Shown here piece after piece: positions 1 through 13,854 of a stretch of DNA of 64,000 nucleotides (positions are counted from its first letter, which is position 1; the number at the start of each line of letters is the position of its first letter). The stretch lies in assembly GCF_024713945.1 (NCBI RefSeq), contig NC_134680.1, forward strand, positions 129,001-193,000. Reading direction: 5' to 3'. The DNA is from Dermatophagoides farinae. Lineage: Eukaryota > Arthropoda > Arachnida > Sarcoptiformes > Pyroglyphidae. The position numbers and the translations under genes were made by a program. Below the pieces are notes generated by a model, which was not told where the DNA came from, made no database searches, and saw nothing but the letters and a program-made list of their open reading frames with translations.

Positions 1-830
1 AACCAACCAATCATCCAACCGAACGAACGTTTACAAATCCCAAATTATCTTATTACTCGATAATAATTGGATATTAACCGAAAACAAAACAACAAAACTT
101 TCTTTCACGAAATGCCATTGAATCTAATCATATGACGTTTATATATCACTCACAAACGTAAAGAGTGAAAAACATTAGAAATTCGAAACCAACGACAACG
201 CGTAAACAAACACCGGAAGTTGATAATCTAATTGATCATCAAATCGAACACAACCTGACAACAACCATTAATAAATACATAATTCAGTACATTTTATCTA
301 TCTAATCTATTTTTAGTTACATGATTTGTTCTTCGAAATCATCAGAAAAAAAAAGAAAAAATGAAACAATGAATTTCGAAATTGAATTAAATTGAAATCT
401 GCACCCGACATCTATTATAATCATGGATGACTTGGCTGAAAATTAGACAAAAATGGAAAATTTTTTTACAACCTCATTTATTGGATCCATATGAGTGTGT
501 GTGTATGGGTCCGGAAGTAGATGCTGTCATCATTGTCATCCTTTCATCAAATCACTTGGTTTATGATTTTGATTAATTCAAAATCATTATCAATCCAAAT
601 AGATGTATAATCGCAATATGTGAACTACTTGAAATGAGTAGAAAACGCTTTCTCTTTCTCTAATCACGATGGTTAAGTGTAAAAAAGTCACGATATAAAC
701 GCATGAATGAATGATAATCGTATTGATAATGACTTGTGTATGTGTGTGTCATTATAATAATAACGTCACCACAGGTAATATAATTTTTTCTTTTGTTTCC
801 TTTTCGTTTGATAAATAATGATGCATTGTT
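1..830. other. AT-rich stretch without a recognisable gene
   Basis: I see no coding frame of convincing composition here. The sequence is AT-rich with short GT runs near 493-505 and 735-750. It could be intergenic or part of an intron of a gene that extends to the left. Confidence 0.5.
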
Positions 831-960
831 TCAATTTTTTATTTTATGGTTATCACTCATTAGCCTGTCTGGTTTGCTTTTTTTCCACATGTTCAAGAAA
901 TGTCTGATTCGGTATAACACGGGCCATGAACTTGTAACCATTTGACATTTAATGAGAAAT

Positions 961-1443
961 GAGACACTTACATTCATATAGATGAAACGGTGGAATATTT
1001 CCATTACAATCAAATGGTATTAAGGAAATTGGTAAACCAGAACAACCGGAAGAAGAAGTTGTTGTCGATGTTGCCTGTTGTTGTTGTTGTTGTTGGGCTG
1101 TTTCAACAATCATCATCATCATAATAGCAGATGTTGTCGGCGATGATGATGTGGTTGTGGATGATTGATTCATCATCATTATTAGTATTGGAATAAACAA
1201 TGAATTTTTACAAAGAAAACAAACAAACCACACACACACACTGACAAAATCAATTCGTTTCAAGAATATCAAAACAAGTCGATTCTGTGGAAAAAACAAT
1301 TGAATGAAAATTTCTTTGTCTTTCTTTGTGTTTTATATATACGACCATAATTGTCAGATTGATACATTTTGCATCCATGGATTCCGATAATAATAATCGA
1401 TTTTTAGATAAACAAAAACACAGACAACGACGACAACGATCCA
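961..1443 (-). CDS. Weak candidate spliced gene, low-complexity membrane-like protein
   Basis: I do not recognise this gene. A frame starting with ATG at 1443 (MDRCRRCLCF...) can be spliced in phase 0 through a roughly 58-bp intron (donor after ATGGTC near 1342, acceptor TTTTTTCCACAG near 1281) into a second frame. That frame has a hydrophobic stretch (FVSVCVWFVCFLC), a methionine-rich segment (MMMNQSS), a Q7 run and a Thr/Ser-rich part, then the less repetitive residues IPFDCNGNIPPFHLYE. A good donor (GAAT followed by GTAAGT) lies near 973, so at least one more exon should follow at lower coordinates. Possible pieces exist between 830 and 920 but none joins cleanly. It could equally be two unrelated low-complexity frames. 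Confidence 0.22.
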
Positions 1444-2074
1444 TTTGTTTTAAAGGAATTCTTTTCTAAGGTAAATGTCATTCTCAATCACATTGTAGAA
1501 AAGAGAGAGAGAGAGAGCGTCATGACATCCACACGATGAAAACAAAATAAAACAATAAAATAACCACCAACAACAACAAGAAAATTTTTTGTCATCAGAC
1601 ATCATACACACCACACACATAAATCATAAACAACAACCAGCGACCAAATAATAATGAGTGCATATCAATCACCCGTTTTCTCCTCTCTACTTTCTTATCT
1701 ATCTTAATGTTTTTTTCTTGGATTTATATATGAGATATGAGATGGTTTTACCACACAAATTTTATCATAAAATTTATGAATCAAAATAAAACACTCACAT
1801 TTCACAAAATTGCAATCAATCCATTCAATTGTGTGTGTGTGTGTGTGTGTGATACAAATTATTTTTTCTCGAAAAAATTTTAAAAATTTTTCTCTACCTC
1901 CCGAGTGGTCTGTATCCAAATCGACATGTTTTACCATTCCCAAACAATCTAATACATTGCAATTCTTTTGGTTTGATTAAAATTTTTCAAACCAATCAAT
2001 CCATCGACAAGAGAAAGATAAATTTTAATCAATTAGTTTTCTTTAAATCACAATGTTAAAACCCCCATTAAAGA
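1444..2074. other. Intergenic stretch with (GT)n
   Basis: There is no supported gene. It holds GA-rich tracts near 1501-1520 and a pure (GT)n run at 1831-1851. It probably includes the 3' untranslated region of the minus-strand FARSA gene that ends at 2075. Confidence 0.5.
1831..1851. repeat. (GT)n microsatellite
   Basis: An uninterrupted GT dinucleotide run of about ten units lies downstream of FARSA. Confidence 0.9.
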
Positions 2075-3733
2075 TCATGATGATAAGGTTGCTCCTACTG
2101 CTGCTACTGGTTTTTGTTGCTGTTGTCTTGGCTCCAAGATGCAGACAGGATTTCCATAAACCATTTGTAAATCAATTTTATGTCCAACTAAATCACGAAT
2201 ATTTGAGATACCATATTTTATCATTGTTGGTCGTTCCAATGATAATCCCCAGCCCAATACATTAATATCTTCTGGTAATCCCATTGGTTTAAGCATTTCA
2301 GGTCGAAATAAGCCAGAATTACCTATTTCAACCCATTTTCCTAGACCTGAATGCCAGCTATACATTTCCATTGAGGGTTCCGTATATGGGTTATATGTTG
2401 GTTTGAATCGAATATCGTGTATGCCTAATTTTTCGAAAAAAGCTTTCGTCATACCCATTAGATGACCAAGTGTAAGATTACGATCGGCAACAACACCTTC
2501 GATCTGATTGAACTCAGCTAAATGTGTGGCATCCAATGTTTCATTACGAAATACACGATCAATACTGAATAGTTTGATCGGTCGAAATTTTTTCGAACCA
2601 GAATTTTGATATTGTTGAGCAGCTTTATAAAGCATTCTTGCAGATACGGCAGTCGTATGTGTTCGAAGAACATTTTTCCGCGTTTCCGATTCTTTCCATT
2701 CATATTGATAACCGATTGATCCACAATCACCACCGGTTTCATGTACGGCACGAACTCGTTCCATATAGTCATATGGTACATCTTTACATTCGGCTGGATC
2801 CGAAAGATAGAATGTATCCTGCAGATCACGCGCTGGATGTTTTTGCGGTACAAACAATGTATCGAAACACCAGAATGAACTTTCCACATAATTATTCGTA
2901 GCCATTTCTTCGAAACCCATCTCAAGAAATATCTGGCGAAATTGTTCACGAACTTTAAGTAATGGATGTAGATGGCCACGATCCGGTGCAATGCCCAGTG
3001 CATTGAAATTATATTCCTTGAATGTTTTCGTTCGCCATGTACCTTTCGCAATCATTTCTGCATTCAAATCTGTTTCTGGTTTTTCAATGGTCGTTTGAAA
3101 ATTTGAACCACGATGTACATCATAACTTTTTTCCACAATTTCCTGGATTAATTTACGTTTTTTCAGATCATTTCGTTGCGCGTCATTTAGCTATTGAATT
3201 CGGATGAATATAGCGAAAATTAAATTTTAATTTCTAAAATTCTCTTCATTTCTACAACATACCTTGGTAGCGGCACCACTTTGCACAAGTTTGAGTAAAA
3301 CACGAATTTCATCCTTAACATTTGAAGCATTTCGTTTAACCATTGGTTTGCCCGATGACTTATCCAACGTAATCCATTTGTTTGACATGGCTTTAGCAAA
3401 ACCTAATCTCGCAACGTTCGAATCCGGTATTGATTTCATTAGATCAGATTGTAATATTGAACCGTCCATTGGTATTGTTGACCATACACGAAATTCGTGA
3501 CTACCATTCTCAACAATTTGACCACCTTCATTGGATAATTCAAAACGTTTTGATTCCACCTGATTAGCCTTGATTAATTCGCCCAATGATTGTAAGGATT
3601 TAACGGCACCAACAACTTTTTGATGATCCAATTGATTTTCCTGTGCAAAATCCAATGAATTTATCTTCACCACTGGTGATTGTAGTAGATTTAATTTTTC
3701 AAGTAAAAGTTGACTTAATTCTTGATCGGACAT
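2075..3733 (-). CDS. FARSA: Phenylalanine--tRNA ligase alpha subunit (cytosolic)
   Basis: This is the catalytic alpha subunit of cytosolic PheRS, which charges tRNA-Phe as part of an alpha2-beta2 enzyme. There are two coding exons: 3263-3733 and 2075-3190, joined in phase 0 across a 72-bp GT-AG intron (3191-3262). Translation starts [11 protein letters not shown]. The first exon carries the N-terminal winged-helix-type tRNA-binding part. The second exon continues [16 protein letters not shown] and contains the class II synthetase core: motif 2 ([17 protein letters not shown]), the substrate region [12 protein letters not shown], and motif 3 ([16 protein letters not shown]). Length is about 528 residues, close to the animal protein (about 508), with a Gln-rich C-terminal extension (EPRQQQQK). 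The RCC1-BTB gene starts in the opposite direction about 800 bp away, so the two may share a promoter region. Confidence 0.95.
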
Positions 3734-3994
3734 TTTTTTTTGTTTATTTGATTATTCACAATTAAAAAAATATTTTTGACCACGTTGCCAGGTGTAAACA
3801 AATGAAATCAAAAAAAAAAAAAACAGAAATGCCGTTCAAAAATGTCGTCTTTACAGGCTGCATGTTCATTCGATATACTGTGAAAGTGTAAAAATCAAAG
3901 TGAATTTTATGTTAAACAACATCATCATTATATTCATTTCATGAATTGATGATAATCGGTTTCCATTGTTGTTCATAATAATCATCATGAACCG

Positions 3995-4098
3995 TTCCAG
4001 CGATAATGATGATGGTGATAATGATAACGATAAATTGAAACATTAGTTCCAGCGATAATGATGATGGTGATAATGATAACGATAAATTGAAACATTAG
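3995..4098. repeat. Perfect 52-bp tandem duplication
   Basis: Two identical adjacent copies, 3995-4046 and 4047-4098, each begin TTCCAGCGATAATGATGATG and end GAAACATTAG. The unit is itself GAT-rich. Perfect identity suggests a recent event or recent homogenisation. Confidence 0.95.
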
Positions 4099-4333
4099 AA
4101 TATCAAAAACAACATTAAATTAAAAATGAAAATTCTCTAACAACAACAAACAGGATTATACACCAAGAAAAATCTTGACAATTTTAAAGAAAAATGGATA
4201 TCAATCAATAAAACAAATGATAAATCTATAATGCTATACAACGATTGAAAAGACAAAAATTTCCTGACAAGCAAACAGCGGCCAAGCAGTCGAAATTATT
4301 GGTCAACAATGAAAACGTGGTGCTTTGAGCCAC

Positions 4334-4342
4334 TATATAAAA
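4334..4342 (+). promoter_or_regulatory. Candidate TATA box for the RCC1-BTB gene
   Basis: TATATAAAA followed by G lies about 200 bp upstream of the start codon at 4531, which would place a transcription start near 4365. This rests on motif and position only; AT-rich DNA yields such matches by chance. Confidence 0.35.
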
Positions 4343-4530
4343 GTAATCTATAGATATGATATGATATTACAAGGACTGTGCGTAAAGTTATGGTGCTCAA
4401 CATGTGGTTGCCATTTGGCATGGCAATGGCCAGTTTTTTGTGATGGTCATTTGTAGCAGTGGTGACATACTGTTGAATTGTTGGGAGAAAAATTTAATTA
4501 ATGTCACTGTTGAATTAATATTATGCCAAA

Positions 4531-6164
4531 ATGCAAGTGTAAGTTGGTTTGAATATTTTGTTTTTGCCAATTTATAATCAAATTCTTTTTTGCTTTTTTT
4601 GCTTTTCAGTTCAAAGAAATCGCCATTTGTTGTCAGTCTTAATCTTTTTAACGATAAATTACGATGGATTGATCAACATTTTCTACGATCAGTAACACAT
4701 TTCATTGAATTGACTCAATTTGTTCACCAAAAACCTAAAAGTGATGGATTCATTTTTACGACCATGCACAAAAAAACCTATGCATATGGATTAACTGTAT
4801 GTCGTTGGTTATCATTGAAATATAAATTCGATGAACCACAAGAAATCCAAATGTTGGCTAGAAAATCTTTTAAAAAAGTGGTATATGGTTCAAATATGGT
4901 TGTCCTATTGACCGAAAATTATGGCCAAATTTACTTGGCTGGTGATAGTTCATATTGGCCAAAACCAGCCTCGGCATCATCATCGAATACGACATTGCGA
5001 TTATTATCGGAAACCAAACGTTTCACAGATATTGCTTGTGGTCATTCACATGTACTTTGTCTGGAAGATAATGGACATTTATATGCCATTGGTTGGAATT
5101 ATTATGGCCAATGTACATCGGAGAAAGATTATGATTATGAAAATCTTATTGATACTGGCTTGACAAATGTTAAAGCCATCGCATGTGGTTGGTTTCATTC
5201 ATTGGCTATCGTCGATGGTGGTAAATTATATGGATGGGGACAAAATAAATATGGACAACTAGATGCTCTAATCGGAAGGAAATTTTTCAGGCCAGTACTG
5301 ATGAAAAAGGGTCTGAGTCTGCATGAAAACATATTTACAGCCATTACGGCTGGTGATGGTCATACATTTGCTATTAGATCCGATCGATCAATATTTGGTT
5401 GGGGAACAAAATACTATGATTTCATGCAAAAGACGTATGGTAGAGGAGGAATATGTGATAAAAATAAATTTCTCAAAATTCAATCGATAATGGATTATGG
5501 TACCAGACAATTGCTTTCAATTCCATCTTCAAATATAACCCTTCATTTGAATGAGAAATATTCACAATTTCATATTTACGGATCATTTGATTCGAATAAA
5601 CCATGGACACGAAAAGCTGGTCCATGTGCAACTATGGATGCAGTTATCCGAGAATTCTCTCAAACACCATTTACATTTGGTTGGTCTGTGAATCCAATAA
5701 GATTTACCATTCATCATTATCATCATATATTGACTGAATCAATTGTCAATACATTCGATCGTCAGGATTTGGAATTGAATGATTTACGATTTGAATTTCC
5801 TGAAGAAAAATCAGGCAAATACATCCATGTCCAACGTTCGTATTTGCGATTGGTATCTCCATATTTTGAACGCATGTTATCCACTGTATGGAATGGAAAG
5901 AATGCAGTGAAGATTACCACCATATCGTATGATATATTCTTTCAATATATTCGTCTTTTATATTTCGGCCAAATTCATATTGACAATACAAATGTGGAAT
6001 CATTTTTGGATTTAGCACAATGTTTTCTGGATGATAAATTGATGCGTCTATGTAAACATCATGTATACATGAATCGTTGTCAATTGAAATTGAATAGTGA
6101 TGAACAATTGGAAGAATTTTTCCAACATTTTAACATTGATCAAATTATCGATGCTGATAATTGA
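4531..6164 (+). CDS. RCC1-repeat and BTB/POZ domain protein (RCBTB-like)
   Basis: The likely role is as a BTB protein, a possible cullin-3 adaptor or chromatin/vesicle factor; function is inferred from domains only. The start lies in an 8-nt first coding exon (4531-4538, ATGCAAGT), followed by a 71-bp intron (4539-4609) and a single large exon (4610-6164). This gives MQVSKKSPFVV and about 520 residues. The middle carries RCC1-type blades with the usual Gly and aromatic pattern (ACGHSHVLCLEDNGHLYAIG, ACGWFHSLAIVDGGKLYGWG, AGDGHTFAIRSDRSIFGWG). The C-terminal third is a BTB domain (IHVQRSYLRLVSPYFERML, then YIRLLYFGQIHI and a BACK-like start). Vertebrate RCBTB1/2 have a longer, cleaner propeller; here blades after the fourth are hard to see. 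A poly(A) signal lies 58 bp past the stop. Confidence 0.85.
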
Positions 6165-6211
6165 TAATTGATAATTGAACATTGATCCAATTATGAATTT
6201 GGACCATTTTA

Positions 6212-6217
6212 TTTATT
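6212..6217 (-). terminator. Poly(A) signal of the APMAP gene
   Basis: TTTATT on the plus strand is AATAAA on the minus strand, about 30 bp beyond the APMAP stop. It sits upstream of the opposite gene's own signal, so the two 3' ends should overlap. Confidence 0.55.
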
Positions 6218-6221
6218 AACC

Positions 6222-6227
6222 AATAAA
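6222..6227 (+). terminator. Poly(A) signal AATAAA of the RCC1-BTB gene
   Basis: A canonical AATAAA lies 58 bp after the plus-strand stop, inside the 80-bp gap to the stop of the convergent APMAP gene. Confidence 0.6.
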
Positions 6228-6244
6228 CTTTTTGAAACATTTCT

Positions 6245-7559
6245 CTATTTTTTATCTAAAGTAATTTTACGAATCGGATAACCTGGTCGAAATGAACCAA
6301 TATAAAGTAAACGTTCATTCAGGTTTTTACTCTGCATTTCGCGTACTTCAGTTGCCCAAGCCAGATTATTCTCGATTCCTTCCGTTTGATAAACGGTTCG
6401 AATAATTTGACCATTCGAATCGAATTCAATCAACATTCCACCAGTGGCAAATTCATCTTTTCCTTTGGTTAAAATTTCCATTGTTCGAAATTGTCGAGAT
6501 AAACATTGTAATTTTGAAATCGTCGTCAGTCGATGTAACAATTCGAATAACGTGCCAATCATATCGAATAAACGAACCAATAATTTTCGCAACATTGGAA
6601 ATGACATCAGATGATCGATTAGAAGTGGATCATTTCTTGTTCTTGGCCTTAATAATGCCATCCAAAATGTTTTACCATCCAAACTGAGACGGATATTATC
6701 CGGTTCGGCCGGTAATGCAGTCATCAATACACGTGCTTCTCGATCATCGAATGTATATTTCCAAACGGTACGATTACCAGTTTCGGTGAGTAAAAATCCA
6801 CGATTATCTGGTAACATTTCTAAACCATTTGGAAAGAAAAGATTTGACATAAGAATATCTAGTTTACCGGTTTCAGTATCATAACGAAGGACACGACCAT
6901 TTGAATCTGAACTCAGAATTGCTGCTGTTACATATTGAAAGGAAAATTTGGAACTAACATCCGACACGTAAATTATGTGGCCACCTGATGGTTTCTCCTG
7001 ATGGATCATCAAAAAACACGCTGGTAGGGCCAAGTTTCGAAGTTTTTTCAATATCAAAGACTAATTCAATTTTTGGCTTGTCAGTGAATACATTTTCCAC
7101 TTTGAACACACCAAACATTGGTTCACAAACGAATAATCGTCCTTTAGAATCGAATCGTAAACCAGATGGTCGTGGACGGCGTTTATATTGAAATCGTGCC
7201 ATTAATTCATCATTAACTAATTGGAACAATTTTTTAAAATTTCCATCATCATCAACATCGATACTGTAGAGGTAACCATCATCAGAACCGGTGACTAATC
7301 GATTAGCTTTCGGATCATAAGCAATTGAATCGGGTCCAACGATCGATGCAGCATTTTCAAAAGATTTCCATTCCACTTTTTTCGATTCAAATTGTCGTAA
7401 TGAATCGGGTAAGAATACGGTTAATGGTCGTGGTTCAATATCCAATAGATAATTGGCAGATGGTGCAAATATAATGGCAATGGCAATCACACCAAATACC
7501 AATGAATATTTGAAACAAAAATTTAAAATTTTTCTCAAACAGTCACAACAGGCCATCAT
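6245..7559 (-). CDS. APMAP: Adipocyte plasma membrane-associated protein homologue, apparent frameshift
   Basis: This is a strictosidine-synthase-like six-bladed propeller protein with an N-terminal membrane anchor; vertebrate APMAP is a type II membrane protein with arylesterase activity. No intron is seen. The first frame (ATG at 7559) gives MMACCDCLRK, a membrane segment at about residues 13-38, then VGPDSIAYDPKANRLVTGS, PSGLRFDSKGRLFVCEP and GPTSVFFDDPSG. The homology then continues in another frame with GGHIIYVSDVSSKFSFQYVT, GRVLRYDTETGKLDIL, FFPNGLEMLPDNRGFLLTE, PDNIRLSLDGKTFWMALL and the ending YIGSFRPGYPIRKITLDKK. The switch lies at about 6984-7016, too short a span for any intron. 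The family ends in a similar way (YLGSFRSPF). The gene could be a pseudogene or polymorphic, or the break could be a sequencing error; everything else looks intact. Confidence 0.88.
6984..7004 (-). other. Frame break at a 13-bp-spaced direct repeat in APMAP
   Basis: The 8-mer CCTGATGG occurs at 6984-6991 and 6997-7004, with a 13-bp period. Removing one 13-bp unit joins DDPSG to GHIIYV in one frame and matches the family pattern. A run of six A residues at 7011-7016 is an alternative place for a one-base error. Confidence 0.7.
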
Positions 7560-8071
7560 TTCATGCTCAACAAATGCTCAACAAACAAGTGAGCAGTCAT
7601 CATCAGTTGATTAATAACTTGACAATTAATCAAAATTTTTGTGGAAAAAAAAATAAAATTCAAGGTCGCCGTCGCCAACATCATTATCAATTATCCTAAT
7701 CGATGTCGATAACGATAATCACCAAATAGTTAACCATAACATAAATATTCATTTGAATGTAGAAATAGAATCGAACGTTTTTTTGTTTCTATTTCGAATC
7801 AACAAAAAAAAATCAAAGAATAATTCCATCATAAAAGCAAAAAAATATTGATAAATTTATTGATTAATTTCAACTTTTTTGAAAAAAAAGAATTTGACAA
7901 AATAAGCAAAAACAACAACAACGAAAAAAAATGATTGAGTAAACAACAACCAGCATTAGTAACACAGGAAATGAGCAACTATATAAAAATTATTTGTTTT
8001 CAGTCAGCATGTCAAGAATATTACGATAGTATCAACGGGAATATTGTCTGTAGTTTGTTTGTTGTTTCATT
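7560..8071. other. Intergenic stretch between NT5C2 and APMAP
   Basis: AT-rich, with A-rich runs and no coding frame. It contains the probable NT5C2 poly(A) signal (7856-7861, minus strand) and the APMAP promoter region next to 7559. Confidence 0.55.
7856..7861 (-). terminator. Candidate poly(A) signal for NT5C2
   Basis: AATAAA on the minus strand, about 210 bp past the NT5C2 stop at 8072. Confidence 0.4.
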
Positions 8072-12663
<4,592 letters not shown>

Positions 12664-12999
12664 TTATTTCGAAAATTGACTATTATGTGATGATGATGTT
12701 GGTGATGATCGTTGTTGTTGTTTATTAGCCAACTTCAATGATGATGATGGTATCGTTGTCGAACGATTAAATGAATCAATCCAAAATAAACATATGATTG
12801 TCATTATAACAAAACAAACGGATAATATTAATCCAACGGTAACGATTGCTACATTGATTTCTCTATTCGGTAATTCTGTCGTCGTCGTCGTATGATTATG
12901 ATGAGGATATGAAGTCGCTGTTGTTGTTTTTGTCGTCGATGATGATATGAACATTAATGGTGTAATAATAGCTGAATTATTATCGTCCGCTATATTCAT
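12664..12999 (-). CDS. Small single-pass membrane protein, unrecognised
   Basis: This 111-residue frame resembles no family I know. It starts MNIADDNNSAIITPLMF, has a Ser/Thr/His-rich stretch (residues about 19-45), then one clear membrane segment (INVAIVTVGLILSVCFVIMT, continuing IICLFW), and a Ser/Gln-rich basic tail ending SSSHNSQFSK. The non-repetitive membrane segment followed by charged and polar residues is more protein-like than other small frames in the gap. A TTTATT on the plus strand at 12659-12664 gives an AATAAA overlapping the stop. It may be a one-exon gene, or the last exon of a longer one, since the upstream sequence ends CAAAG before GAGATG and could be an acceptor. Confidence 0.45.
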   Translation of the reverse strand: MNIADDNNSAIITPLMFISSSTTKTTTATSYPHHNHTTTTTELPNREINVAIVTVGLILSVCFVIMTIICLFWIDSFNRSTTIPSSSLKLANKQQQRSSPTSSSHNSQFSK

Positions 13000-13854
13000 C
13001 TCCTTTGAATAAATAAGCCTTTTTTAGTTTTTGTTTCTTTCTTCATTTGGATATTTAAATCATTTTTTTTAAATTGAAAATTTTTATTATTACAAATTCA
13101 ATTTCTATACAAATTGAATAATATGAAAAAGATTTTTGAGATCACAGTGAAATTATTTAATGAATCAAATTAAATTAGTTTAGTTTAGTTTAGTTTTTCT
13201 ATTAGTTTAATTGGAAAAAATTCAATTGTTCTTATGACATTTATATATGAGAATGGTGAACATTTCAACAAATCAATCAATTGATTCACCCGTGATTTTG
13301 ATTATGAAATTTACGAATGCAATAACACTTTGATGAGATCATCAAGGTCATCAGCGCCATTATTATTACCATTCTGAATTTGTTTGAGTGGTTTTTCTTT
13401 TCTGTGAATTGCATCGAAGATCACCAGAGTGAAATCAATAAGGTATTCTTACGATATTCTTTCTTTTTTTATTATTCAAAATTATGAACAACTATTAAAA
13501 TGTGTATAAAAATGTTTTTTTTTTTTGATTTGATATTATTATAAACATGGTGGTGATCATTGCGTGATGGATATGAAACAAAATAAAATGTTGATGATCA
13601 TAAGATGAAATGTAACAAGCCACATATATCTCAACAATATGTCAAAAGTGGATAAAATTGTTGTCGAATATTTCGGTTTCATATTCCACATTGTTTATCC
13701 ATTTTTTGGGGGGTCAATCAATCAATCATGAAGGGAAAAAAGGAAATAAATAAATTCTAGTTTAAAATGAAGATCGAATAAATGAATGAAGATCAGAATC
13801 ATCACAGTAATAAACACGGTTGCACAAAACGGACACACCAAACACAGACACAAA
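13000..13854. other. Intergenic stretch between INTS6 and the small membrane protein gene
   Basis: No gene is seen. AT-rich with a short AGTTT-type repeat near 13176-13198. It should include the INTS6 3' untranslated region and the promoter of the small membrane protein gene. Confidence 0.5.

Larger units (their letters stand above)
3734..4530. other. Divergent intergenic region between FARSA and the RCC1-BTB gene
   Basis: This 797-bp gap between two head-to-head start codons presumably holds both promoters. It contains a perfect 52-bp tandem duplication (3995-4098) and a TATA-like element near 4334. I see no coding potential. Confidence 0.6.

Noticed and set aside
7980-8006. TATATAAAA followed by TTCAGTC, like a TATA box plus arthropod initiator on the plus strand
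   Set aside because: The spacing (about 22 bp) is shorter than usual, and the only downstream gene on that strand would be antisense to NT5C2. No plus-strand coding frame follows.
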